From: Dehalococcoidia bacterium
GTDB lineage: Bacteria > Chloroflexota > Dehalococcoidia > Lucifugimonadales > VXLM01
Direction: 5' to 3'
NCBI GenBank assembly: GCA_009841605.1
Contig: VXLM01000093.1
Coordinates: 1-41,279, forward strand
Length of the DNA stretch: 41,279 bases
Below the pieces are notes generated by a model that worked only from the letters and a program-made list of their open reading frames with translations, did no database searches and was not told the DNA's origin. The position numbers were made by a program, and so were the translations under genes. Shown piece after piece: positions 34,398-41,279 of this stretch. The stretch's first letter is position 1. Each line of letters opens with the position of its first letter.

Positions 34398-35804
34398 CTA
34401 CACCAACAGCCGGAGCGGGTGCTCGAGATACTCTTTCAGCTGCACGATGAACTGCGCGCCCTCGGCTCCGTCCGAGACCCGGTGATCGACCGACAGTGTG
34501 GCCGACATGATCTCCCGCACGACGACGCTGTCGCCCTGAACGACGGGCTTTTTCTGCACCGTGCCAATCGCCAGAACCGCAGACTGCGGCGGCTGGATGA
34601 TCGCGACGAAGCTCGTCACGTCGAACATGCCCATATTGCTGATGCTGAACGTCCCGCCCGTGTACTCCTCCGCATGCAGCGTCCCGCTCTGAGACCGCTG
34701 CACGAGGTCCTTGCTCGCGGCGGAAATCTCCGTCAGCGACTTGTCTCCACAATCGAGAATCGCCGGCATGATGAGACCGTTCTCATCCGCAATCGCGATT
34801 CCGATGTTGATCGAGTCGTGCATCCTGATCCCGTCGTCGGTGTACGACGAGTTGAACTTCGGGAAGCCCTTTATGGTATGCACACAAGCCTTGATGACCA
34901 GGTCATTCACGCTCACCCGAGCGTCACCCTCCAGGCTCGCGTTGATCTCCTTGCGCAGCGACATGGCATCCGTCATGTCTATGTCGGTCGAGACGTAGAA
35001 GTGCGGAATTGTCGTCTTGCTCCCAACAGTCGTGCGCGCTATCTGCTGCCTCATGCGCGTCAGCGGCACGAGACCCACATCTTGACCTTCCGGCTCAGGC
35101 TCAGGTTCTACCGGCTCTTCAACCTCCTCCGGGGCCTCCATGGCAGATTCCTCTTCCACGGCCTCGGCTGGCTCTTGCTCTTCGACGGCTTCAGGAGCTT
35201 CCTCTTCCGGCATGGGAGGCTCTTCAACAGCTTCGGGAGCCTCCGCAGGTTCTTCTTCCTCCGGTGCTGCTTCAGGAACTGGCATGGGCTCCGCAGCCAG
35301 CACGTCCGACCTGAGTATCCGACCGCCCGGACCGGTTCCCTCGACGGTATTCAGATCGACCCCTCGCTCCGCCGCCAACTTGCGAGCGATAGGAGAAGCT
35401 CGCACCTCGCTCGGCGACGCCGGAAGCGGTATCGCGTCTGCTTCAGACTCATCCTCCTCAGCCTCGGGCGCTTCTTCCGCATCCGGCTCGGAGGGCTCTT
35501 CCTCAGCGACGGGCTCCGCCTCAGTCGCCTCCTCCGAGTCGTCTCCGTCTGCCGCAACCGTCTCGCCCTCCGCGCCGACCGTGGCTATCGACTCTCCAAC
35601 CGCCACCGTCGTGCCCTCTTCCACGAGCAGTTCCAGGAGCACACCCTCTGCCGTCGACTCGAACTCGACCACGGCCTTATCGGTTTCGATCTCAGCCACA
35701 GCCTCGCCCAGCGACACCTCGTCGCCCACCGACTTCAGCCAGCGCACGAGTGTCCCTTCCTGCATGTCGTACCCCATTTGGGGCATGGTCATTTTGGTTG
35801 CCAA
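34398..35804 (-). CDS. pdhC: Dihydrolipoamide acyltransferase (E2) of a 2-oxoacid dehydrogenase complex
   Basis: 468 residues. The lipoyl domain (1-80) has the lipoylated Lys43 in ETDKAVVE. A long Glu/Pro/Ala-rich linker runs to about 125. The E1/E3-binding domain (ASPIARKLAAERGVDL...GTGPGGRI, about 130-165) and a second Glu/Pro/Ala-rich linker follow. The catalytic domain from about 235 carries DHRVSDG with His441 and Asp445. The start is TTG with GAGGAGG 7 bases upstream. It accepts the acyl group from E1 and passes it to CoA. It is the last gene of the minus-strand cluster, 11 bases after the E1-beta gene. An acetyl (pyruvate) substrate is most likely; branched-chain or acetoin types cannot be excluded. 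Confidence 0.93.
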   Translation of the reverse strand: MATKMTMPQMGYDMQEGTLVRWLKSVGDEVSLGEAVAEIETDKAVVEFESTAEGVLLELLVEEGTTVAVGESIATVGAEGETVAADGDDSEEATEAEPVAEEEPSEPDAEEAPEAEEDESEADAIPLPASPSEVRASPIARKLAAERGVDLNTVEGTGPGGRILRSDVLAAEPMPVPEAAPEEEEPAEAPEAVEEPPMPEEEAPEAVEEQEPAEAVEEESAMEAPEEVEEPVEPEPEPEGQDVGLVPLTRMRQQIARTTVGSKTTIPHFYVSTDIDMTDAMSLRKEINASLEGDARVSVNDLVIKACVHTIKGFPKFNSSYTDDGIRMHDSINIGIAIADENGLIMPAILDCGDKSLTEISAASKDLVQRSQSGTLHAEEYTGGTFSISNMGMFDVTSFVAIIQPPQSAVLAIGTVQKKPVVQGDSVVVREIMSATLSVDHRVSDGAEGAQFIVQLKEYLEHPLRLLV

Positions 35805-35815
35805 AAGACGCCTCC

Positions 35816-36793
35816 TCAGAGACTGTAGAGTTTTTCGATTTCCGCGATGACGCGGTCCGCGTCGGGTATTTGCAGGTCTTCCAATGTCGCGTTGTAGGGC
35901 GCCGGCACATCCTGCCCGTTGACTCGGCCCACCGGCCCGTCCAGATAGTCGAACGCCGCCTCGTGGACGGTGCTCGCTATCTCGGCGGAGAACCCGCCCG
36001 TCCGCCAGTTCTCCTCCACGATCACCACCCTGTTCGTCTTCTCGACCGACTGCACGATCGTTTCGGTGTCCAGCGGCTGCAGCGTCCGCAGGTCGATCAC
36101 CTCCGCCTCCACGCCGCGCTCCGCCAGCCGGTCGGCCGCCTCAAGCGACGTGTACACCATCCGTCCATAGGCAACCAGCGTGATATCCGTCCCCTCTCGC
36201 CTTACGGCCGCCTTGCCCATCGGCACCGTGTAGTGCTCGTCCGGCACCTCGCCCCTCTTGCCGTACAGCAGGCCGTGCTCCGCGAAGATAACCGGATTCG
36301 GGTCCGCTATCGCCGTGCGGAGCAGTCCGAGCGCATCATACGGGTCGGAGGGTACGCATACCTTCAATCCGGGCACGGAGGCGTACCAACCCTCGAAGTT
36401 CTGTGAGTGCGTAGCCCCGAGGCGGCCTCCCCCTCCCGTGACGGCGCGGATCACCAGCGGCACCTTGATCTGACCGTTCGACATATAGCTCATCTTGGCC
36501 GCGTGGTTCACCACCTGGTCGATGCCCAGGAGCATGAAGTTGATGGTCATCATCTCGACGATGGGGCGCATCCCCGCCATCGCCGCGCCCGTCGCCGAAC
36601 CGATAATCACCGACTCGGCTATCGGACAGTCGCGGATGCGTTCCGGCCCGAACTCCTCGAAGAACCCGCGCGTCACAGCGTAGCTCCCCTGGTACACTCC
36701 TATGTCTTCCCCCATCAGGAAGACGCGGTCGTCCGCCTCCAAGGCCTCTTGCAGACCCCTGCGTATCGCCTCTCTTATGATGAGCTCAGCCAT
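35816..36793 (-). CDS. pdhB: Pyruvate (2-oxoacid) dehydrogenase E1 component, beta subunit
   Basis: 325 residues, the normal length. It has the transketolase-like pyrimidine-binding N domain (LMGEDIGVYQGSYAVTRGF at 26-44, FGPERIRDCPIAES at 48-61), then the C-terminal domain ending TGGFSAEIAST...YNATLED. With the alpha subunit it forms the thiamine-diphosphate E1 heterotetramer that decarboxylates the 2-oxoacid and loads lipoate on E2. The ATG at 36793 is 24 bases after the alpha-subunit stop, so they are co-transcribed. No disruption is seen. Confidence 0.95.
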   Translation of the reverse strand: MAELIIREAIRRGLQEALEADDRVFLMGEDIGVYQGSYAVTRGFFEEFGPERIRDCPIAESVIIGSATGAAMAGMRPIVEMMTINFMLLGIDQVVNHAAKMSYMSNGQIKVPLVIRAVTGGGGRLGATHSQNFEGWYASVPGLKVCVPSDPYDALGLLRTAIADPNPVIFAEHGLLYGKRGEVPDEHYTVPMGKAAVRREGTDITLVAYGRMVYTSLEAADRLAERGVEAEVIDLRTLQPLDTETIVQSVEKTNRVVIVEENWRTGGFSAEIASTVHEAAFDYLDGPVGRVNGQDVPAPYNATLEDLQIPDADRVIAEIEKLYSL

Positions 36794-36817
36794 TGATGTT
36801 GTCTCTATACAAATACG

Positions 36818-37798
36818 TTAGTCCGCATACACGTGGTCGAACAGCGCCTCCGCGGGCGGTTCCGGGCTGTTCTCAGCGAACTCGACCGCCTCGTCGACCA
36901 CAGCGCGCGCCTCCCGGTCGATCTCCACGAAGTCCGACTCCTCCATGATGCCCTCGGCCATCGCGAGATTTCGCAGGTTGCCGAGAGGATCGTTGTTCTC
37001 TCTCCACGCGCCGATCTCGTCCCGCGAGCGGTACGCCTGAGCGTCCGCCACCGAGTGACCGCGGAACCTGTACGTCATCGCCTCAACGAAAACGGGCCCG
37101 TTGCCTGAACGGACCCGCTTGACGGCCTCTATGGATGCTTCCCGTACCGCAAGTACGTCCTGGCCGTCTACGTTCGTGCCGGGTATGTTGTACGCCGCGA
37201 TGTCGTCATATATCTCCTTGCCGCCTGCCCGCGCCCGCTCGATGTGCGTGCCCATGCCATAGAGGTTGTTCTCCAGGAAGAACACCACTGGCAGATTCCA
37301 CAGCGCCGCGAGATTCAGCGACTCGTGGAACTCGCCCTCGTTCACTGATCCGTCGCCGAAGAAGCACATGACGATCCGGTCCTCGTCCCGCGTCTTGATC
37401 GCGAGCGCCAGTCCCACCGCCAGGGGCAGTTGACCCGCTACGATGGCGTGCCCGCCCCAGAACCTCTTCGAGACGTCGAACAGGTGCATCGACCCGCCCT
37501 TGCCGCCGCTGACTCCTGTCGCCTTCCCATATAGCTCCGCCATCACGGCGTTGGGGTCGAGACCCTTCGCCAGTGCGTGGCCGTGATCCCGATAGCTCGT
37601 AATCACGTCGTCGTCCGGCCTCAGCGCCGAGATTGCGCCGACCGCGACCGCCTCCTGACCGATGTACAGGTGCAGGAAGCCCTTGATCTTCTGTTCCTGG
37701 TACTTGACCTGGCTCAGCTCTTCGAAAATGCGGATAGTCTGCATCTGCCGATAGAAATCGGCCACCTGCGTCTTATCCAGTGTCGTTGCCAGCGCCAT
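36818..37798 (-). CDS. pdhA: Pyruvate (2-oxoacid) dehydrogenase E1 component, alpha subunit
   Basis: 326 residues. HLYIGQEAVAVG (43-54) and ITSYRDHGHALAKG (66-79) are typical of E1-alpha. The thiamine-diphosphate motif runs from GDG (148-150) to NN (177-178). HAIVAGQLPLAVG marks the active-site helix, and YRFRGHSVAD is the conserved phosphorylation-loop region. Together with E1-beta and E2 it forms the oxidative decarboxylation core. ATG start at 37798. The E3 gene lies upstream on the same strand, separated by 172 bases holding a dispersed inverted repeat. Confidence 0.95.
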   Translation of the reverse strand: MALATTLDKTQVADFYRQMQTIRIFEELSQVKYQEQKIKGFLHLYIGQEAVAVGAISALRPDDDVITSYRDHGHALAKGLDPNAVMAELYGKATGVSGGKGGSMHLFDVSKRFWGGHAIVAGQLPLAVGLALAIKTRDEDRIVMCFFGDGSVNEGEFHESLNLAALWNLPVVFFLENNLYGMGTHIERARAGGKEIYDDIAAYNIPGTNVDGQDVLAVREASIEAVKRVRSGNGPVFVEAMTYRFRGHSVADAQAYRSRDEIGAWRENNDPLGNLRNLAMAEGIMEESDFVEIDREARAVVDEAVEFAENSPEPPAEALFDHVYAD

Positions 37799-37843
37799 AG
37801 TCCGCTCCGGCCCGTTTCATTACGCTTATGCTCTTGGTTCTCA

Positions 37844-37904
37844 TCCGTTCGCCCTGAGCCTGTCGAAGGGCAATTCATGGTTCGACAAGCTCACCATGAA
37901 CGGA
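37844..37904. repeat. Dispersed inverted-repeat element, copy 3
   Basis: Arms TCCGTTCGCCCTGAGCC... and ...CTCACCATGAACGGA around a loop of about 9 bases. It lies between lpdA and pdhA, where it could end or process the lpdA transcript. Same family as 5725-5786 and 15780-15846. Confidence 0.85.
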
Positions 37905-37970
37905 TTTTGCAGACTCTGCAAACACTCTTTCTTTGCCTAGTCTAGATGCCTCAGTCCCGGAGGGCCTTCC

Positions 37971-39353
37971 TCAAATATGTACCGCCTCGCCGTCCGCGGC
38001 CAGTGCCGCCTCCTTGATCGTCTCCGACAGCGTCGGATGCGGATGGACCAGCCAGCCCAGTTCCTTGCTCGTGCTCTCCAGCAGCCGCGCCATCCCAAGC
38101 TCACCGAGAAGCTCGGTCACCTCTGCGCCGATCATGTGGCCGCCGAGGATGTCACCGATCTCATCGTCGATCACCACCTTGACGAATCCTTCCGACTCCG
38201 CTAGCGCAAGCGCCTTTCCGCTCGCGATGAAGGGGAATTTCCCAACCCTCACGGTATACCCGCGCTCTTGGGCCTGAGCCTCAGTGAGTCCGAAGCTCCC
38301 CACCTGCGGCCTGCAGTAGGTCGCTCTCGGGATGAAATCGTAGTCCAGCGGCTGCGGATCGAGCCCTGCCATGTGCTCCACTGCCGTCACGCCCTGCGCC
38401 GAAGCCACGTGCGCCAGCAGCATCTTGCCGGTCACGTCGCCTATCGCGTAGATGTTCGGCACCGTCGTCTGCATCATCTCGTCTATGGAGATGTACCCGC
38501 GCTCGACCTCGACGCCGACCGCTTCCAACCCCATGCCTTCCACGTTGCCCTGCGATCCGACGGCCACAAGCACGGTGTCGCACTCGATGTTGGACGTGCC
38601 CTTCTCGTTCGTGACGGTCACCGTTGCGATGCTCCCCGACACCTTCACCTCGTCGACGCTCGAACCCACCATCGAAGTGATGCCCTGCCGCCGGAACGAC
38701 CGCTGAAGCTGGCTGCTAACCTCCTCGTCCTCGGTCGGAACGAGACGAGGCAGCAGTTCCACCAGCGTGACCTCGGTGCCGTACTTGCTCCAAAGGTAGG
38801 CGAACTCCGCGCCCGTAGCTCCCGCTCCGACGATGACGGCCCGTTTGGGGGCCTCTCGCCTTTCAAGTGCCTCCCGGCTCGTTATCACGACCCTGCCGTC
38901 GATGGGCAGGTTGGGAAGCTGGCGGAATCGCGCCCCCGTGGCGATGATGATGTTCTTGGCCGAGAGCGTCTCACCGGCTCTCTGGACCTCGACCGTGTTC
39001 GCGTCCTTGAGGGTGCCGTAACCCTCATAGACGGTCACGTTGTTCTTCTTCAGGAGAAACGAGACGCCGTCCGTCAGCCGCTTGACGACTCGTCGACTGC
39101 GGTCGATGGCCTTGCCGAAATCGACCCGCATATTGTCGAAGACTATCCCGAACTCGTCCGCGTGATTCAGAAGGCTGACGACCTCGGCGTTGCGGAGGAG
39201 CGCCTTGCTCGGGATGCACCCCCAGTTGAGGCACGTCCCGCCGAGCTCCGACCGCTCGACTACCGCTGTGTTCATTCCCAGTTGCGCCGCCCTGATGGCG
39301 GCCACGTACCCCCCGACACCGCTCCCAACGACCACTACGTCATATTCTGCCAA
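37971..39353 (-). CDS. lpdA: Dihydrolipoamide dehydrogenase (E3)
   Basis: 460 residues with all flavoprotein disulfide reductase landmarks: FAD motif GSGVGGYVAAI (10-20), redox-active GGTCLNWGC (Cys41, Cys46), and the NAD-binding GAGATGAE in the middle. YAIGDVTG is the second FAD motif, and the C-terminal HPHPTLSE carries catalytic His439 and Glu444. It reoxidises the E2-bound dihydrolipoyl group and makes NADH. The start is TTG with AGGAG 7 bases upstream. It is the first gene of the PDH locus. A stretch of about 310 bases to the divergent corA gene should hold the promoter; a TAGAAT-like -10 is possible near 39395 but is not convincing. Confidence 0.96.
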   Translation of the reverse strand: MAEYDVVVVGSGVGGYVAAIRAAQLGMNTAVVERSELGGTCLNWGCIPSKALLRNAEVVSLLNHADEFGIVFDNMRVDFGKAIDRSRRVVKRLTDGVSFLLKKNNVTVYEGYGTLKDANTVEVQRAGETLSAKNIIIATGARFRQLPNLPIDGRVVITSREALERREAPKRAVIVGAGATGAEFAYLWSKYGTEVTLVELLPRLVPTEDEEVSSQLQRSFRRQGITSMVGSSVDEVKVSGSIATVTVTNEKGTSNIECDTVLVAVGSQGNVEGMGLEAVGVEVERGYISIDEMMQTTVPNIYAIGDVTGKMLLAHVASAQGVTAVEHMAGLDPQPLDYDFIPRATYCRPQVGSFGLTEAQAQERGYTVRVGKFPFIASGKALALAESEGFVKVVIDDEIGDILGGHMIGAEVTELLGELGMARLLESTSKELGWLVHPHPTLSETIKEAALAADGEAVHI

Positions 39354-39665
39354 TCGTACACTCCTACAAATCCGTCCTTCGCGTCGCGTCCTATTCTACA
39401 CCATCGGCATATACGCAAAAAGACACATCGGGTCGATGTGCGATAACCGGACCATGCGCGTCTGCCACTCTCACCCCCTCCCCTTACTGGAGTCCGTCCC
39501 TTGACCTTGCCGACGAACGGCGACTACGATTGTCCTACGGAGATTCCATGATTCCGCCTGACGTCCGTGCGCTTGGCAACGAGCGTCGAGATCGGTTGCT
39601 AAGGTCGGTTGGAATTGGGGCGATCTGCCTGCTCACGCGACCGTAATAGGCATCAAGGGCTGACA

Positions 39666-40766
39666 ATGGCATACACCGCGTACTACCTCAGTCCCGACCG
39701 GCGCCTTGCCGGTGATGTGGACGACAGCCATATCCGGTCGATTCTCGAATCGGAATCGGGCGTTCTCTGGGTGGATTTCACAGAACCTGACGACGGTGAT
39801 CGCGACCTCTTGCTCAACATCTTTGGGTTCCATCCTCTAACAGTCGATGCCGTATTGGACCAAGCTCCACAGACTGTTCGTGTCGAGGACTTCGGACGGT
39901 ATGTTTTCATCAATGCCCAGAGCGTCGACTACACGCTCGACGAGGATGTCCTTCAAACAGCCGACCTCACCATATTCATAGGCTCGAACTACGTCGTAAC
40001 CGCCCACGACGTCTACATGCCCAGCGTCGACGCAATTCGCAGGCTCGTGGAAGTCGACGGCAGACCAATGATGAAGGGTTCGGTGTTCTTCGCCTACTCG
40101 CACTTCCAGGCGCTGCTTCAGGCTGTCACCCCCGCGCTGGACAGGATGTCCGACAGGGCCGATGCAATTGAAGACCGTATCCTCGCTCATCCGGACGAGT
40201 CCGCTCTCACGGCGGTCATGACCCTCAAGAGGTCCAGTCTCAGCCTCAGCAGGGCCTTGGTGCCGCAAAGAGAGATATTGAGCCGATTGGGACGGCGAGA
40301 GTTCGACCTCATAGGCGAGGGGGCCGACCTCTACTTCAGAGACCTCTTCGAGTACCTCGTGCGCGTCCAAGCCGCCAACGACGTGATCAGGGAACGCGCC
40401 GACACCTCTCTGGCCACCTACCTATCTGCGGTCTCCAATCGCCAGAACGAGATCATGAAGGTGCTCTCCATCGTCGCGACGATCTTCATGCCCCTCGGCC
40501 TGATCGCCGGTATCTTCGGAATGAACTTCGAGTACATGCCCGGCACCGAGTTTCGCTGGGGCTACCACATCATATGGGCCGTAACCCTGGTCGCTCTCGG
40601 ACTGATGCTCTGGATGCTGTGGTTGAAGCGGTGGATAGTTGGCGGAAGCAGGGTCTTCAGGAGCGGAAGGCTGGGAAGATTCGTTCCCACGGACATCGAC
40701 CCTCACCGTCTGACCAACTACGTAGGCCGCGCCGCCACCCGCACCATGCGGTGGAGGGTCCGCTGA
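39666..40766 (+). CDS. corA: CorA-family Mg2+/metal ion transporter
   Basis: 366 residues from the ATG at 39666 (AAGGG about 8 bases upstream; a frame from 39609 adds an unrelated leader). It has a large N-terminal cytoplasmic alpha/beta domain, long stalk helices (about 160-265), then two C-terminal transmembrane helices. The signature GMN is at 285-287 at the end of the first helix, followed by the short acidic loop FEYMPGTEF. CorA forms a pentameric channel gated by intracellular Mg2+; some members carry Co, Ni or Zn. The Arg-rich tail is somewhat longer than usual. It is divergent from lpdA and is the last gene before a repeat-rich stretch. Confidence 0.95.
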   Translation: MAYTAYYLSPDRRLAGDVDDSHIRSILESESGVLWVDFTEPDDGDRDLLLNIFGFHPLTVDAVLDQAPQTVRVEDFGRYVFINAQSVDYTLDEDVLQTADLTIFIGSNYVVTAHDVYMPSVDAIRRLVEVDGRPMMKGSVFFAYSHFQALLQAVTPALDRMSDRADAIEDRILAHPDESALTAVMTLKRSSLSLSRALVPQREILSRLGRREFDLIGEGADLYFRDLFEYLVRVQAANDVIRERADTSLATYLSAVSNRQNEIMKVLSIVATIFMPLGLIAGIFGMNFEYMPGTEFRWGYHIIWAVTLVALGLMLWMLWLKRWIVGGSRVFRSGRLGRFVPTDIDPHRLTNYVGRAATRTMRWRVR

Positions 40767-40832
40767 GCGGTACCGCCCTGCCCGCGTCCGACGGTGCGCC
40801 CTCCATTCCCCTGGCACCCAGCACCCTCCAAC

Positions 40833-41068
40833 CCCGATTTGACAATCAAGAACGGATGTACCATCATAGACACATGTGGCTACTAACCACTCACTCTCAG
40901 GACGATTTAGCAGTGGCGCAAAATGGCACAGATACAACAAAGAAAAACTTCGAAGAGCCTTGTCCATGCGCTTCCCTGTTTCGACCTGCACCACGTGATT
41001 TGGCGAAGTCGTGAACTTTACAATAACGAGAACAATGCCACAAAATGCCACACAGTGCCACAATTTGA
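40833..41068 (+). repeat. 240-bp dispersed element with 10-bp iterons, copy B
   Basis: Inverted relative to copy A (8782-9023). Iterons: two TGGCR units near 40914-40927, and three TGCCAC units at 41036, 41046 and 41056 (10-bp period). The outer end carries TTGACA (40839-40844) with CATCAT 17 bases later. In copy A all three right-hand iterons have CA where copy B has CC. Confidence 0.8.
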
Positions 41069-41134
41069 GAATTTGACTCCCCACTATTGTCGTTACGTGC
41101 ATCTAAAGGCGTCGACGATGACCCACGTCTCACC

Positions 41135-41215
41135 CCATCACCTGTCATTCCGAACGCACACTCCATCACCTGTCATTCCGAACGCAGCGAAGCGAAGTGA
41201 GGAATCTAAAATCCT
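41135..41215 (+). repeat. Tandem 28-bp duplication and CATTCCGAA repeat
   Basis: A 24-base segment (CCATCACCTGTCATTCCGAA...) at 41135-41158 is repeated at 41163-41186, a 28-bp period. The second copy continues into the full repeat CGCAGCGAAGCGAAGTGAGG AATCTAAAATCC, as at 34200-34242. Confidence 0.8.
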
Positions 41216-41279
41216 CGCACTCCGACCGTAGCGCCATATGCACCACCCTCTTCTTTCTACTTTCTACCTATCCCATTAC

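Larger units (their letters stand above)
40767..41279. other. Gene-free, repeat-rich right end
   Basis: No supported gene. It holds copy B of the 240-bp element (40833-41068) and a run of CATTCCGAA repeats (41135-41215). The remaining bases show nothing recognisable. Confidence 0.65.

Noticed and set aside
34419-35828. Plus-strand frame of 469 codons opposite pdhC
   Set aside because: Shadow of the E2 gene. It is open mainly because of the high GC and the Glu/Pro/Ala linker; no recognisable domain.

Overview
The window reads as chromosomal DNA of a GC-rich (about 60 percent by eye), free-living aerobic bacterium. The gene set suggests a Chloroflexota / SAR202-like (Dehalococcoidia) lineage: expanded glycosidase-like, PhyH and amidohydrolase families, lipobox lipoproteins with low-complexity linkers, a family 5 solute-binding lipoprotein with an alanine-rich N-terminal extension, and many short dispersed palindromic repeats. 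This placement is inference. No 16S rRNA or other decisive phylogenetic marker is present; bS21 (rpsU) is the only ribosomal protein.

Layout. 1-4.4 kb: the 3' part of an arylsulfotransferase-like gene, then a copper-resistance operon (csoR, copA, a YHS-domain protein) with a visible promoter and CsoR operator, then a small lipoprotein. 4.9-8.6 kb: a tandem-duplicated alpha/beta protein, a PfkB sugar kinase, an amidohydrolase and an inositol-monophosphatase-like phosphatase. 8.6-9.1 kb: a gene-free interval packed with repeats. 9.1-14.05 kb (minus strand): an unknown protein, an HtrA-like lipoprotein protease with a very long Thr/Pro linker, rpsU, a DapA-family aldolase, a GNAT acetyltransferase and a receiver-like protein. 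14.2-27.8 kb: an accessory region with four paralogous glycoside-hydrolase-like TIM-barrel proteins in two subfamilies. Interleaved with them are a PhyH-family oxygenase with an altered iron site, a ribokinase-like sugar kinase, a 970-residue solute-binding lipoprotein, a Gfo/Idh/MocA oxidoreductase and a HicBA toxin-antitoxin pair. 28.1-31.6 kb (minus strand): a tight cluster of exonuclease III, an orphan DNA methyltransferase, a DUF2971 protein and an atypical kinase. 31.7-34.2 kb: a DUF805 membrane protein and a D-aminoacylase-type deacylase. 34.4-39.35 kb (minus strand): a complete pyruvate (2-oxoacid) dehydrogenase locus (E2, E1-beta, E1-alpha, E3). 39.7-40.8 kb: a CorA-type metal transporter, followed by a second repeat-rich gene-free tail.

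How the genes may work together. The copper operon is self-contained. The four glycosidase-like proteins, sugar kinases, oxidoreductase, aldolase, lactonase-like amidohydrolase and solute-binding protein could form a loosely organised system for using an unusual carbohydrate or sugar acid, but they are not one operon and the substrate cannot be read from the sequence. The PDH locus would feed the resulting pyruvate into central metabolism.

The most notable structure not explained by genes is a dispersed element of about 240 bp present twice in opposite orientation (8782-9023 and 40833-41068). Each copy carries 10-bp-period iteron arrays at two places and a conserved promoter-like sequence at one end. 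The copies are about 82 percent identical over the best-aligned 140 bp. I found no convincing tRNA, rRNA or CRISPR array.
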